Shown here in pieces: positions 35,489 to 45,093 of a DNA stretch of 64,000 nucleotides; position 1 is the stretch's first letter, and every line of letters starts with the position of its first letter. The translations under genes and the position numbers were made by a program. This stretch comes from Comamonas terrigena NBRC 13299 (GTDB lineage Bacteria; Pseudomonadota; Gammaproteobacteria; Burkholderiales; Burkholderiaceae_C). The notes under the pieces were generated by a model. It searched no databases. It was given only the letters and a program-made list of their open reading frames with translations, and was not told the origin of the DNA. The stretch lies in the NCBI RefSeq assembly GCF_006740045.1, contig NZ_AP019749.1:2685001-2749000 (forward strand), given 5' to 3'.

Positions 35489-36478
35489 TCAGGGCTGGAC
35501 GGTCACGGGGGTCGGGCGCTCGGGCGGCAGCTCGGCGGCAGCCTTGCGCTGTTGTTCGGATTTCCACTCGGCCACGGTCTTGATGAGCAGGGTCACCAGG
35601 GCCAGCAGCGCCAGCAGCGAGGCAGCGGCAAACGCGGCGACGGACTGGTATTCGTTGTAGAGAATTTCCACGTGCAGCGGGATGGTGTTGGTCTGGCCGC
35701 GGATGTGGCCGGAGACCACCGACACCGCACCGAACTCGCCCATGGCACGGGCATTGCACAGAATCACCCCGTACAGCAGGCCCCACTTGATGTTGGGCAG
35801 CGTCACATGCCAGAAGGTCTGCCAGCCGCTGGCACCCAGCACGATGGCGGCCTGCTCCTCGTCATTGCCCTGCGCCTGCATCAGCGGGATCAGCTCCCGG
35901 GCAATGAAGGGGAAGGTCACGAACACGGTCGCCAGCACGATGCCGGGCACGGCGAAGATGATCTTGATGTCATGGGCCTGCAGCCAGGGACCGAGCCAGC
36001 CATTGGCGCCAAACACCAGCACGTACATCAGGCCCGCCACCACCGGCGAGATGGAGAACGGCAGATCGATCAGCGTGGTCAGGAAGGCCTTGCCCTTGAA
36101 CTCGTATTTGGCAATGCACCAGGCCGCGGCCACGCCGAACACCAGGTTCAGCGGCACGGCAATGACGGCCGTGATCAGGGTCAGCTTGATGGCCGACCAG
36201 GCATCGGGCTCGCGCAGACCGTCCAGGTAGGCGCTCCAGCCCTTGCGCAGCGCCTCGGTGAACACGGCAGCCAGCGGCAGCACCAGGAACAGGGCGATGA
36301 AGGCCAGCGCAACACCGGTCAGGATCCAGCGCACGGCGCGCGACTCGGTGGTCGTCACTTTCTCGGGCTTGGCGCCCTTCTTGGGGGCCGTCAGCCGGTA
36401 GGCCAGCAGCACCGCCACCAGGATGGCGCCCAGCACCTGGAACAGGAAATAGTGCTGTTCGTTGAAATTCAAATTCAT
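35489..36478 (-). CDS. cysW: Sulfate ABC transporter permease CysW
   Basis: A 329-residue inner-membrane permease with six or more helices. The ABC permease EAA motif is [20 protein letters not shown]. It has an N-terminal extension of about 45 residues before the conserved core ([20 protein letters not shown]). The start codon overlaps the cysT stop by 4 bp (ATGA), showing translational coupling. It pairs with CysT to form the sulfate channel. Confidence 0.95.
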   Translation of the reverse strand: MNLNFNEQHYFLFQVLGAILVAVLLAYRLTAPKKGAKPEKVTTTESRAVRWILTGVALAFIALFLVLPLAAVFTEALRKGWSAYLDGLREPDAWSAIKLTLITAVIAVPLNLVFGVAAAWCIAKYEFKGKAFLTTLIDLPFSISPVVAGLMYVLVFGANGWLGPWLQAHDIKIIFAVPGIVLATVFVTFPFIARELIPLMQAQGNDEEQAAIVLGASGWQTFWHVTLPNIKWGLLYGVILCNARAMGEFGAVSVVSGHIRGQTNTIPLHVEILYNEYQSVAAFAAASLLALLALVTLLIKTVAEWKSEQQRKAAAELPPERPTPVTVQP

Positions 36479-37374
36479 GCGGGTGCTCCCGAATGGCGAC
36501 GCTGCCAGGCCTGCAGGGCGTTGATGACCAGCAGCATGGCAAAGGAGAAGACCAGCATCACCACGGCCACGGCGGTGGCACCGGTGTAGTCGTACTGTTC
36601 GAGCTTGCCGATGATGATCAGCGGCGTGATTTCGGAGACCATGGGCATGTTGCCGGCAATGAAGATCACCGAGCCGTATTCACCCAGGGCGCGGGCAAAG
36701 GCCATGGCAAAACCGGTCAGCAAGGCCGGCGTGATGGCGGGCAGGATCACCTTGTAGAAGATCTGCCAGCGCGAGGCGCCCAGGCTGGTGGCCGCCTCTT
36801 CCAGCTCCTTTTCGGAGTCTTCGATCACAGGCTGCACCGTGCGCACCACAAAGGGCAGGCCGATGAAGATCAGCGCAATCACCACCCCGTTGGGGTTGAA
36901 CGCCAGCTGGATGCCCAGCGGCTCCAGGTACTGGCCCACCCAGCCATTGCCGGCCAGCAAGGCGGTCAGCGAGATGCCGGCCACGGCGGTGGGCAGCGCA
37001 AACGGCAGATCAACCAGCGCATCGACAATCTTCTTGCCGGGGAACTGGTAGCGCACCAGCACCCAGGCCACCAGCAGACCGAACACCAGATTCACCAGGG
37101 CGGCCAGAAAACTGGCTCCAAAGGTCAGCCGGTAGGACGCCATCACGCGCGGGGCGGTCACGGCATCCCAGAACTGCGGCCAGGTAAGTGCAAAGGTCTT
37201 GAACAACAGGGCTGACAGCGGGATCAGCACAATGATGCTCAGGTAAAACAGCGTATAGCCCAGCGTCAGCCCGAAGCCGGGCAGAACGCGCTTGGCGCCC
37301 CCACCCCGTCGCGCCCCGGAAGGTGCGGAGGTGGTGGCGCCAGGCGCTGGGCTGGAAGGAATCGCAGCGGACAT
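36475..37374 (-). CDS. cysT: Sulfate ABC transporter permease CysT (CysU)
   Basis: A 299-residue permease with six membrane helices. The conserved opening is [20 protein letters not shown], and the EAA loop is [20 protein letters not shown]. The segment [20 protein letters not shown] is a hallmark of CysT. The ATG at 37374 is used; an in-frame TTG four codons upstream is unlikely. It is coupled to cysW by a 4-bp overlap and follows sbp by 116 bp. Confidence 0.95.
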   Translation of the reverse strand: MSAAIPSSPAPGATTSAPSGARRGGGAKRVLPGFGLTLGYTLFYLSIIVLIPLSALLFKTFALTWPQFWDAVTAPRVMASYRLTFGASFLAALVNLVFGLLVAWVLVRYQFPGKKIVDALVDLPFALPTAVAGISLTALLAGNGWVGQYLEPLGIQLAFNPNGVVIALIFIGLPFVVRTVQPVIEDSEKELEEAATSLGASRWQIFYKVILPAITPALLTGFAMAFARALGEYGSVIFIAGNMPMVSEITPLIIIGKLEQYDYTGATAVAVVMLVFSFAMLLVINALQAWQRRHSGAPA

Positions 37375-37490
37375 GAAGGTTCCCAAACAGCCAGAAGAAT
37401 CGTTGTAGTTATCGGTCGCGCAGTGCCCACAGCATGCTCTCGGCGCTGGCAGTGCCCACCAGCCACCGGGGTGGCAGGCGGGTCCGGCGC

Positions 37491-38492
37491 TTACTTACCG
37501 GGGGTGTAGATCTCGTCGAACTTGCCGCCGTCGTTGAAGTGCACCTTCTGTGCCTCCGTCAGCGAGCCGAAGTACTTGCCCACCGTGAACTGCTTGAGCG
37601 GCTTGAACACGGCGGCGTGCTTCTTGAGCACCGCTTCCGAGCGGGGGCGCAGCGCATGCTTGGCCGCGATTTCCTGGGCTTCATCCGAGTACAGATAGTC
37701 CAGATAGGCCTTGGCCAGCTGGCCCGAGCCCTTCTTGGCGGCGGTGCGCTCGACCACGGCCACGGGGTTCTCCGCCACGATGGAGGACGAGGGGTAGACC
37801 GCATCCACCTTGCCCTGGCCGAATTCGCGGTCCACCGAGATCACTTCGGATTCGAAGGTGATCAGCACGTCGCCGATGTTGCGTTGCAGGAAGATGCTGG
37901 TCGCGTCGCGGCCGCCCTTGCCCAGCACGGGCACGTTCTTGTAGAGCTGCTTGACGAATTCCTGCGCCTGCGCGTCCGTGCCGCCGGCTTCACGCACCGA
38001 ACCCCAGGCCGCCAGATAGGCGTAGCGGCCATTGCCACCGGTCTTGGGGTTGACCACCACCACCTTCACGTCGGGGCGGGTCAGGTCCTTCCAGTCCTTG
38101 ATGTTCTTGGGGTTGCCGTTGCGCACCAGGAACAGCATGGTCGAGGTGGTGGGCGATGCATCGTTGGGGAATTTCTTGGCCCAGTCCTTGGCGACCACAC
38201 CGTTGGCGGCCAGGAAGTCGACGTCGGTCGTGGTGTTGAACGTCACCACATCGGCCGCCAGACCGTCGTTCACGGCGCGCGCCTGGGCGCTGGAGCCGCC
38301 GTGCGACTGGTCGATCTTGATGTCCTTGCCGGTGGTCTTTTTGTAGTGGGCCGCGAAAGCCTGGTTGTAGTCCTTGTAGAACTCACGGGCCACGTCGTAC
38401 GAGACGTTCAGCAATTGGTCCTGCGCCGACGCCACGCCGCTGGCTGCCAGTGCGAGAGTGGCCAAAAGGGTCTTGAGCTTCAAAGAGGTCAT
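37491..38492 (-). CDS. sbp: Periplasmic sulfate-binding protein
   Basis: A 333-residue solute receptor. The signal peptide is MTSLKLKTLLATLALAASGV, then ASAQ. The mature part begins QDQLLNVSYDVAREFYKDYN. Family blocks include DQSHGGSSAQARAV, VTFNTTTDVDFLA and GNGRYAYLAAWG, which bind sulfate in a dehydrated pocket. It is the first gene of sbp-cysT-cysW-cysA. The gap after it has a short GCCAC/GTGGC hairpin at 37462-37475 that may leave more sbp than permease message. Control by a CysB-type regulator is expected. Confidence 0.95.
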   Translation of the reverse strand: MTSLKLKTLLATLALAASGVASAQDQLLNVSYDVAREFYKDYNQAFAAHYKKTTGKDIKIDQSHGGSSAQARAVNDGLAADVVTFNTTTDVDFLAANGVVAKDWAKKFPNDASPTTSTMLFLVRNGNPKNIKDWKDLTRPDVKVVVVNPKTGGNGRYAYLAAWGSVREAGGTDAQAQEFVKQLYKNVPVLGKGGRDATSIFLQRNIGDVLITFESEVISVDREFGQGKVDAVYPSSSIVAENPVAVVERTAAKKGSGQLAKAYLDYLYSDEAQEIAAKHALRPRSEAVLKKHAAVFKPLKQFTVGKYFGSLTEAQKVHFNDGGKFDEIYTPGK

Positions 38493-38848
38493 GGTGTCTG
38501 CCTGCAAGAACGAACGTGTCGTTTTGTTTATGGATACAGCCATTGTGAAGACGCCTGTTTAAAACTCAAAAGAATATATTCTTTTAAATTTATCGAATTT
38601 TGGAATAAAGAACCTGTTACGCCCACCGCCCAGGCCACAGCCACACGCCTTTCCTCATCGTTTTTCTCTATATGTCTCAATTTTTTTATAGACATGTCGA
38701 AACCCGTACAAACGTCTTTACGACTTGTTACGGCGAACCCTGAAAGGATCCGGTTGATGTCTGTGTTGTTTTTCATCCCTTGCGGCACGCGGTACGGAAG
38801 GGCTGCGCCCTGCCGGACACCGGCCCGGCGCCGTAAACAGGGAGATGT
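38493..38848. promoter_or_regulatory. A+T-rich divergent region between sbp and the flagellin, with an 18-bp palindrome
   Basis: A 356-bp control region, clearly more A+T-rich than its surroundings. A perfect 18-bp palindrome, AAAAGAATA/TATTCTTTT, lies at 38568-38585, about 75 bp upstream of the sbp start. It is a good candidate for an operator (CysB-like LysR regulators bind A+T-rich sites here in other bacteria, but the exact match is not established). No sigma-28 (TAAAG-N15-GCCGATAA) promoter for the flagellin was found. Confidence 0.6.
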
Positions 38849-40552
38849 ATGGCCCTGAGCATTTCCACCAACATCGCGTCCCTGAACGCACAGCGCAGCC
38901 TCAGCCACAGCCAGGCGGGGCTGTCGACCACCATGCAGCGCCTGTCCAGCGGGCTGCGGGTCAACAGCGCCAAGGACGATGCTGCCGGCCTGGCCATTTC
39001 CGAGCGCATGTTCAGCCAGGTGCGGGGCATGCAGCAGGCCGCGCGCAATGCCAACGACGGCATCTCCATGCTGCAGACGGCAGAAGGCTCCATCAGCAAG
39101 GTCGGCGACATGCTGCAGCGCATGCGCGAACTGGCGGTGCAGTCCATCAACTTCACCAACAGCGACCAGGACCGCCAGGCCTTGCAAGGCGAGGTGGCCC
39201 AGCTCAAGCGTGAAATCGACCGCATCGGCATCAGCAGCCAGTTCAACGGCGAATACATCTTTGCGCCCAGCCGCACCAAGGTCGTCGGCTCCGGTGACCC
39301 CAGCATCGAGGCGGCGATCGACGGGCTGCAAGGCGGCTGGCTGGAAAACGCCGAAGCCATGATCAAGCAGTACTTCGGTATTGAGGCCACCGGGCAGACC
39401 ATCAAGTTCGAGTTCACCGACAGCATCGATGGCGCGGGCGGCGTGGCGGCACGCGTGTGGTCATCGGTCGGCGCCAGCGGGCCGGGGTCGAACATCCGCA
39501 TGGAACTGGACATGGCGGACTTCACCAGCAGCACCTCGCTGGACGGTGGCAGCGGCCCGGTCTACTACGACCGCATCATCGCGCACGAGATGACGCACGC
39601 CATCATGGCCACGGGGCAAAGCTGGGGGGAACTGCGCTCCGACACCAGCAACCTGTGGTTCATCGAAGGCGCGGCCGAGTTCATCCATGGCGGCGATGAG
39701 CGCATTGCCTCCCACCCCATCAACGACATCGTCAACGACGACCTCACGGCCTGGGGCTCCAGCAGCCTGGACTATGCCTCCGGCTACGCCGCGGTGCGGT
39801 ACATGCACGAAGAGATCAAGGCCGCCGGGGGCGCCGGGATCAGCGACGTGCTCCAGGCCCTGCAAACCACGCCCGGCCTGACCCTGGATGCCGCCCTCGC
39901 GACATACAGCCACGGGGCATTCGCCGACCGTGCGGACTTCTACAGCAAGTACAACGCCGACAAGGCCGCCTTCATCGCCGGCTTCGACCTGGGCAACACC
40001 GATGTGGGCGCCGTCGGCGGCGCGGACGTCGATGGCGGCCCGGCCATGAGCCCGGAGAACGTCGTCAACAGCGTGGGCACGCACAGCGGTGAAGACGCAC
40101 TGGCCGGTTTTGTCGAGGACTGGGGGGATGCCGTGAAGGGCAGCCGGGGCGACTATGGCCGCACACTGGGATTCCAGGTGGGCGCCAACTCCGGTGACTA
40201 TGTCTACGCCAAGGTCGGCAGCATGAACCTGGGGGCCATGGGGCTGGAGGACCTGGACATCAGCACCGCCGCGGGCGCCACCAAGGCCTTGCGCCGCATC
40301 GACCAGGCGCTGGACTACGCCAACGGCCAGCGGACCAAGATTGGTGCCCAGATGTCGCGCTTCGACAGCATCGTGGCCCATCTGCAGACCAGCACCGAGC
40401 ACCTCTCGGCCAGCCGGGGGCGGATTGTGGATGCGGACTACGCCCAGGAAACGGCGGCGCTGTCGCGCACGCTGATCCTGCAGAAAGTCGGCACGGCCAT
40501 GGTGGCCCAGGCCAACCAGCGGCCCCAGTCCGTGCTGGCCCTGCTGGGCTGA
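38849..40552 (+). CDS. Proteolytic flagellin (flagellinolysin): flagellin with inserted M9-like metallopeptidase
   Basis: 567 residues. The N-terminal flagellin D0/D1 domain (1-145) begins ALSISTNIASLNAQRSLSHS and has RLSSGLRVNSAKDDAAGLAI. The C-terminal D1/D0 domain (about 470-567) ends in RGRIVDADYAQETAALSRTL, then ILQKVGTAMVAQANQRPQSV. Between them, in the surface-exposed variable region, is a gluzincin domain. It carries HEMTH at 246-250 and Glu273 in WFIEGAAEFIHG, closely matching the zinc site of M9 collagenases (HExxH ... WFxEGxAEF). Glu247 is the expected catalytic base. The protein should polymerise into a filament that carries protease. A GGGAG ribosome-binding site is close upstream. 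No other flagellar gene is in the window. Confidence 0.93.
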   Translation: MALSISTNIASLNAQRSLSHSQAGLSTTMQRLSSGLRVNSAKDDAAGLAISERMFSQVRGMQQAARNANDGISMLQTAEGSISKVGDMLQRMRELAVQSINFTNSDQDRQALQGEVAQLKREIDRIGISSQFNGEYIFAPSRTKVVGSGDPSIEAAIDGLQGGWLENAEAMIKQYFGIEATGQTIKFEFTDSIDGAGGVAARVWSSVGASGPGSNIRMELDMADFTSSTSLDGGSGPVYYDRIIAHEMTHAIMATGQSWGELRSDTSNLWFIEGAAEFIHGGDERIASHPINDIVNDDLTAWGSSSLDYASGYAAVRYMHEEIKAAGGAGISDVLQALQTTPGLTLDAALATYSHGAFADRADFYSKYNADKAAFIAGFDLGNTDVGAVGGADVDGGPAMSPENVVNSVGTHSGEDALAGFVEDWGDAVKGSRGDYGRTLGFQVGANSGDYVYAKVGSMNLGAMGLEDLDISTAAGATKALRRIDQALDYANGQRTKIGAQMSRFDSIVAHLQTSTEHLSASRGRIVDADYAQETAALSRTLILQKVGTAMVAQANQRPQSVLALLG

Positions 40553-40576
40553 GCACGCCCGGCAGCGGCGTGTGCC

Positions 40577-40608
40577 AAGGCCTCCATGTCCGCATGGAGG
40601 CCTTTTTT
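40577..40608 (+). terminator. Intrinsic terminator of the flagellin gene
   Basis: A perfect 12-bp stem AAGGCCTCCATG / CATGGAGGCCTT with loop TCCG and a T run, 25 bp after the stop. It shows that the gene is monocistronic. Confidence 0.92.
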
Positions 40609-40760
40609 GCGTTCTGCACTCCGGCCAGCGTGCCCTGGTGTGCAGCGCCGGTATTGAAGGTGGTGCCGGTCTTCAGCGGGACGGGGTGGCGGAGTGATGG
40701 GGTAACGGGGTGATGGGGCTGACCTGCCTGCCCTCCCCCGCAGCTTTTCTGTCGCCAGGC

Positions 40761-41357
40761 TCAGGCCCGGGCCGACAAGGTCAGTGGCGCCAGCGCCGCC
40801 GACTGCAGGCCTTCTGCGGCCACGCGGGCATCTTCCAGCAGCGACTGCAGCAGACCCCAGCCCAGCGGCCAGTGGCCGTGGCCCGATTCCACATTGATGT
40901 GACCGGCGTTCTGCAGGCGCACAAATTCGCTGCCCCAGGCACGGGCATAGGCCCCGGCCAGACGCACCGGACAGTACGGGTCGGTATTGCTGGCCACCAG
41001 AATGCTGCGGTAGGGCAGCTGCGCATAGGGTACGGGGGCAAAGTCGGCCAGGGCGCCACGGCGTTCGGGGTCGGCGGGCGCCACCAGCAGCGCACCCTGC
41101 ACCCGGGCTGCGGCCTCTTCGCCCAGGTGGGCGGTGGTGATGCAGCCCAGGCTGTGGGCGGCAATGACCACCGGTTCGGGCCGCGACAGGATCAGCCGCT
41201 CCAGGGCCTGCACCCAGGCATCCCGCCGGGGCGTGAGCCAGTCGTCCTGCACCACGCGCTCGGCCTGCGGCAGTTGCTCCTGCCACAGGGTCTGCCAGTG
41301 GCCGGGGCCGGAATCCCGCCAGCCCGGGACGATGATGATGCGTGTGTGCTGCGCCAT
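40761..41357 (-). CDS. Alpha/beta hydrolase, RBBP9/YdeN family
   Basis: A 198-residue small serine hydrolase. It begins TRIIIVPGWRDSGPGHWQTL. The nucleophile elbow is AAHSLGC (about 70), the acid lies in ASNTDPYCP (about 122), and the His is in NAGHINVESGHGHWPLG, so the catalytic triad is complete. The family is widespread; substrates are unknown. The ATG at 41357 gives the family N-terminus. Confidence 0.9.
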   Translation of the reverse strand: MAQHTRIIIVPGWRDSGPGHWQTLWQEQLPQAERVVQDDWLTPRRDAWVQALERLILSRPEPVVIAAHSLGCITTAHLGEEAAARVQGALLVAPADPERRGALADFAPVPYAQLPYRSILVASNTDPYCPVRLAGAYARAWGSEFVRLQNAGHINVESGHGHWPLGWGLLQSLLEDARVAAEGLQSAALAPLTLSARA

Positions 41358-41586
41358 AGCGTGTGCTCCTTGGGGCGCATTGTCGGCAGCACGGCGCACA
41401 AATCCAACGACGGATTTTTTCTTTCCATATAGGCATAAGCATCTGCCACGGCGATCGGGGCACCCGATACCTCCCCTGAAACCGGCTCAGTATGCGGGTC
41501 AGTGCCCGGGTCCGAGGCCGCGTTCGGCCCGGGTCAGCGCCCGGGTCCAAGGCCCTGTTCCACCGGATCGGCAGACCGCCGGTGGC

Positions 41587-42516
41587 CTAGATGAAGGCGC
41601 CGTCCTCGGCCTGCGGCGCGCTGGTGCCGGGCATGATCTCCCCCAGAAAATCCAGAAAGCTGCGCACTGCCGGCGACAGCCCGCGCCGCGACGGGAACAC
41701 CGCATGCACGATGCCGGGGTGCTGGCTCCACTGCGGCAGCAGCCGCACCAGGCGGCCGTCGTGCAGCGCATCGGTGCACATATAGTCCGGAATCACGCAC
41801 ATGCCCACGCCCTGCAGCGCGGCCATCTTCAGCGACAGCAGATCGTCGGCCACATAGCGCACCGGGTGCTGCACCTGCTCGCTCTGGCCGCGCGGGCCCA
41901 CCAGGCTCCAGGTGCACAGGCCTTCCTGGGCCGACATGGCAATGGCCGGCAGGTCCTGCAGATCCTGGGGGTCCTGGGGCACGGCCTGGCCCTGTAGCAC
42001 CGAGGGCGCGGCCACCAGGATGCTGCGCGCCACATCCAGGCGCTTGACCACCATGGAGCCGCTGTCCTCCACCGTGTCCCGCACGCGCAGCGCCACATCG
42101 ATGCCCTCTTCCAGCAGATTGACCGGGTGGTTGGCCACGCGCACTTCCAGCCGCACGCGCGGGTACAGGCGCAGAAACTGCGGCACGCGCTCGGCCAGCA
42201 CGGTCTGCATCAGCGTCACCGGGCAGCTCACGCGTACCGTGCCGCGCGGCTCGGTCTGCACCTGGGCCACGGTGTCGGCCGCCGCCTCGGCGGCGTCGCG
42301 CATGGCCTGGCAGTGGCGCAGATAGGCCTCGCCGATCTCGGTCAGCGCCAGCCGCCGCGTGGTGCGCTGCATCAGGCGCACGCCCAGCCGGGCTTCCAGC
42401 TCCGAGATGCGGCGTGACAGCCGGGACTTCGGGATGTTCAGCGCCCGGCCCGCCGCGGCAAAGCCGCCGCGCTCCACCACCTCGGCAAAGTACAGCATGT
42501 CATTGAGGTCATTCAC
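41587..42516 (-). CDS. LysR-family transcriptional regulator
   Basis: A 309-residue LysR protein. The winged helix is [40 protein letters not shown]; the effector-binding domain follows. The start appears to be GTG at 42516 ([10 protein letters not shown]); an ATG six codons later would truncate the helix. It is divergent from azoR. Regulators of this subgroup often control an adjacent quinone/azo-reductase gene in response to electrophiles, which is the likely role here. Confidence 0.9.
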   Translation of the reverse strand: MNDLNDMLYFAEVVERGGFAAAGRALNIPKSRLSRRISELEARLGVRLMQRTTRRLALTEIGEAYLRHCQAMRDAAEAAADTVAQVQTEPRGTVRVSCPVTLMQTVLAERVPQFLRLYPRVRLEVRVANHPVNLLEEGIDVALRVRDTVEDSGSMVVKRLDVARSILVAAPSVLQGQAVPQDPQDLQDLPAIAMSAQEGLCTWSLVGPRGQSEQVQHPVRYVADDLLSLKMAALQGVGMCVIPDYMCTDALHDGRLVRLLPQWSQHPGIVHAVFPSRRGLSPAVRSFLDFLGEIMPGTSAPQAEDGAFI

Positions 42517-42531
42517 AGCAAGGCTCCGGCT

Positions 42532-42555
42532 GATTGTTCCAAATGCGAAACAATC
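42532..42555. promoter_or_regulatory. Inverted-repeat operator between lysR and azoR
   Basis: GATTGTT-N10-AACAATC is a perfect 7-bp inverted repeat 16 bp upstream of the regulator start. It fits the dyad T-N11-A form of LysR-type binding sites. It probably mediates autoregulation and azoR control; this is an inference from position. Confidence 0.6.
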
Positions 42556-42654
42556 TATCGCAAAAATGCAGGCTTATCAAAGATAGTGTCTGCAATCACA
42601 CTCTATCCATCGCACACAAAGTGCTTCACACACCACTGGATACCAAGGAACACC

Positions 42655-43287
42655 ATGCAACTGCTACACATTGACTCCTCCATCAACGGTAACAACTCTG
42701 CTTCGCGCAAACTGACGGCCCAGATCGTCGACGCCTGGAAGGCCAAGCACGCTGACACCCAGGTCAGCTACCTGGACCTGGTGGCCGAGGCCCCCAACCA
42801 CTTCACCTCCGCCGCCATGGCCCCCCGCACCGGCCAGTCCGAAGGTCTGAGCGCCGAGCAAGTGACGGAAAACGCCGTGTCCGAACGCCTGGTGCAGCAA
42901 TTCCTGGCTGCCGATGTGGTGGTGATCGGTGCTCCGTTCTATAACTTCAGCATCCCCACCCAGCTGAAGGCCTGGATCGACCGCCTGGCCCAGCCCGGCC
43001 GCACCTTCCGCTACACCGCCAACGGCCCCGAAGGCCTGGCCAAGGGCAAGACCGTGATCATCGCTTCCTCGCGTGGCGGCATGTACTCCACCAGCGCTGC
43101 CGCTGAAGCCATGGAACACCAGGAAAGCTACCTGAAGGTGGTGCTGGGCTTCTTCGGCATCACCGATGTGCGCATCGTCCGCGCCGAAGGCCTGGGCATG
43201 GGCCCCGATGCAGTGGCCGCCGCCTTTGCCAGCGCCACCAAGGACGTGCAGAGCGTGACCACCGCCGAAGAGGCCGTCGCCGCCTGA
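42655..43287 (+). CDS. azoR: FMN-dependent NADH-azoreductase
   Basis: A 210-residue flavodoxin-like quinone/azo reductase. The FMN phosphate loop is [13 protein letters not shown] (9-21). The signature [19 protein letters not shown] is at about 101-119 and the SSRGGMYS loop is at about 142. The ATG at 42655 has AAGGA a few bases upstream. It is a cytoplasmic dimer that reduces quinones and azo compounds and protects against thiol stress. It ends in front of a strong terminator. Confidence 0.94.
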   Translation: MQLLHIDSSINGNNSASRKLTAQIVDAWKAKHADTQVSYLDLVAEAPNHFTSAAMAPRTGQSEGLSAEQVTENAVSERLVQQFLAADVVVIGAPFYNFSIPTQLKAWIDRLAQPGRTFRYTANGPEGLAKGKTVIIASSRGGMYSTSAAAEAMEHQESYLKVVLGFFGITDVRIVRAEGLGMGPDAVAAAFASATKDVQSVTTAEEAVAA

Positions 43288-43341
43288 TGCACCGCACGTT
43301 TGTGCTCCCGGCGCCCTTGTGACGAGACCGCGCCTTTTTCC

Positions 43342-43365
43342 AGCCCCGCTCTGCGGGGCTTTTTT
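43342..43365 (+). terminator. Intrinsic terminator of azoR
   Basis: Stem AGCCCCGC / GCGGGGCT with loop TCT and five further T, 55 bp after the azoR stop. Confidence 0.9.
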
Positions 43366-43413
43366 GTGCCTGCGTGCCAGGGCCCTACCCTAGCCGCCTG
43401 GCGGGCAGGCCCT

Positions 43414-44175
43414 TCAGCGCGTCACGCGGTAGGCCAGCAATCCCAGCCATTCGTGCAGCGCGACCTGCCAGCGCAGCAGGCCGTGGGCCAGCGAATACTC
43501 GGTCCACGGCGTGGTCTGCGCGGTCAGGAAGTCCACCGGGTACGGGGTGATCTGGCAGCCCGTGGCGGCAAACTCTTCCATGGCGCGCGGCATGTGCCAG
43601 GCCGATGTCACCAGCAGCCAGGGCTGCTGGCAGCGCGCGCCCAGCAAGGCGGCCACGCGCTGGGCGTTTTCGCGGGTGGTGCGGGCGCCGTTTTCCAGTT
43701 GCACGCGGCCCATGTCCAGGCCCTGCTCGGTGTAGAACTGGCCGGCCATTTCTGCTTCCGTCACCCCGGTGGTCAGCAAGCGCCCTTCACCGCCGGAAAA
43801 CACCAGCTGCAGCTGGGGGTTGCGGTGCATCCAGCCCGCCGGTACGGTCATGCGTTCGGCGCTGTTCCCCAGCGGCACCTGCTGGTGGTCCAGCGCAATC
43901 GCGGGCCGCTCGAAGGAGCCGCCCAGCACAATCACGCCGGCCGCCTGGGCCAGTTGCGCTTCGGAAGGCACTGGGTACCGGTTTTCCAGCGGACGCACCA
44001 GGGCATCGGGCAGCGCCAGGAAACCCAGCAGCGCCAGCGCCGCCAGACCCGTCCACTGGAGCCTGCGCGCCAGCCGCTGCAAACGCCCCGGCAACAACAA
44101 GCTCAACAGCCACAGCAGCAGCAGCCAGAACGCCGGCTGGGTGACGGCCGACAGCAATTTGGACAGAACAAACAT
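43414..44175 (-). CDS. YdcF/ElyC-type DUF218 membrane protein
   Basis: 253 residues. Two N-terminal membrane helices (LWLLSLLLPGRLQR region; LAALALLGFLALPDALV) are followed by a DUF218 domain: GVIVLGGS (about 80), LVFSGGEG, ENGARTTRENAQRV and LLVTSAWHMPRAMEEF. ElyC (YcbC) of this family supports peptidoglycan assembly and lipid-carrier metabolism in E. coli; a similar envelope role is inferred. It is monocistronic, or the last gene after the pyrE-like gene (225-bp gap). Confidence 0.88.
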   Translation of the reverse strand: MFVLSKLLSAVTQPAFWLLLLWLLSLLLPGRLQRLARRLQWTGLAALALLGFLALPDALVRPLENRYPVPSEAQLAQAAGVIVLGGSFERPAIALDHQQVPLGNSAERMTVPAGWMHRNPQLQLVFSGGEGRLLTTGVTEAEMAGQFYTEQGLDMGRVQLENGARTTRENAQRVAALLGARCQQPWLLVTSAWHMPRAMEEFAATGCQITPYPVDFLTAQTTPWTEYSLAHGLLRWQVALHEWLGLLAYRVTR

Positions 44176-44400
44176 CTCACTCCCTCTCTTGGTAGGGAGG
44201 GATTCTGTCCCATGCAGCCCGTCCGTCGGACCTCAGGCCCCAAGGACTGCGGGCAGCAAGGCCGCGGGTTGGCCGAGGGGCGCAGGAGCGCGCCCGGAAG
44301 GCGCCCGGAACGTGGAGCCACGCGCTCCGGGGCGGAACACGGTCTCACCCCAGGCCCTGTGCGGAAGGGGGCCGGTGGCCCCGGTCTTGGGAGGTGGCGC

Positions 44401-45093
44401 TTACTGCCCCACGCCGCCATGGGCGATCGACCATTCGGCCGGCGCCTGCAGAAACTCTTCCCAGGTCTGCAGGGCCGCGTCGCTGAACTGGCCGCGCGCG
44501 CGGGCCTGTTCCAGCACATCGCGCCAGTCGCACAGGGCGTGCACGCGCACGCCGTGCTGCTGCAGCACCGGGGCGGCCCCCAGGCAGCCGTAGTCGAACA
44601 CCACGAACAGGTCTTCCACGCGGGCGCCTTCGGCGCGCAGCGCATCGATGAAGCTCAGCTTGTACTGACCGGCGGACACCATATCGTCCACCAGCAGCAC
44701 CTTGCCGCCCTGCTCCACCACGCCTTCGATCTGGCGTACCCCCACGGCACGCTTGCGCACGTACTGCAGCGGCAGGTCCATCTTCTCGGCCAGCCAGGCC
44801 GCAAAGGCGATGCCGCTGGATTCGCCGCCGGCCACGCCGCTGAGCCCCTGCAGCGCGCCCGCGTCCAGCAGGCGCTGCAGGCCTTGCTTCATCAGCTCGC
44901 GGCGGATGGTGGGAAAGGAAATCAGGCGGCTGCCGTCCATGTAGACCGGCGTGGTCCAGCCCGAAGGCAGACGGAAGGGGTCGGTGGTGCGGGCGTCGAC
45001 GCAGCCGGCATCCAGCAGCCAGCCGGCGGCCTGGCGGCGCAGAAACTGCTGGTTGGTCAGGGGGGAGGAAGCAGCGGTGATCGAAGTGTTCAT
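44401..45093 (-). CDS. pyrE: Orotate phosphoribosyltransferase-like protein
   Basis: A 230-residue type I phosphoribosyltransferase. The PRPP-binding motif is VLLVDDMVSAG (about 130-140), preceded by LQYVRKRAVG (catalytic Lys region) and GVAGGESSGIAFAAWL. This is the PyrE arrangement (orotate plus PRPP to OMP). It overlaps the upstream XRE regulator gene by 4 bp (ATGA), so the two are coupled. This setting, near a carbamoyl-amino-acid amidohydrolase, suggests a regulated salvage or catabolic paralogue rather than the housekeeping pyrE, but that is an inference. Confidence 0.8.
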   Translation of the reverse strand: MNTSITAASSPLTNQQFLRRQAAGWLLDAGCVDARTTDPFRLPSGWTTPVYMDGSRLISFPTIRRELMKQGLQRLLDAGALQGLSGVAGGESSGIAFAAWLAEKMDLPLQYVRKRAVGVRQIEGVVEQGGKVLLVDDMVSAGQYKLSFIDALRAEGARVEDLFVVFDYGCLGAAPVLQQHGVRVHALCDWRDVLEQARARGQFSDAALQTWEEFLQAPAEWSIAHGGVGQ

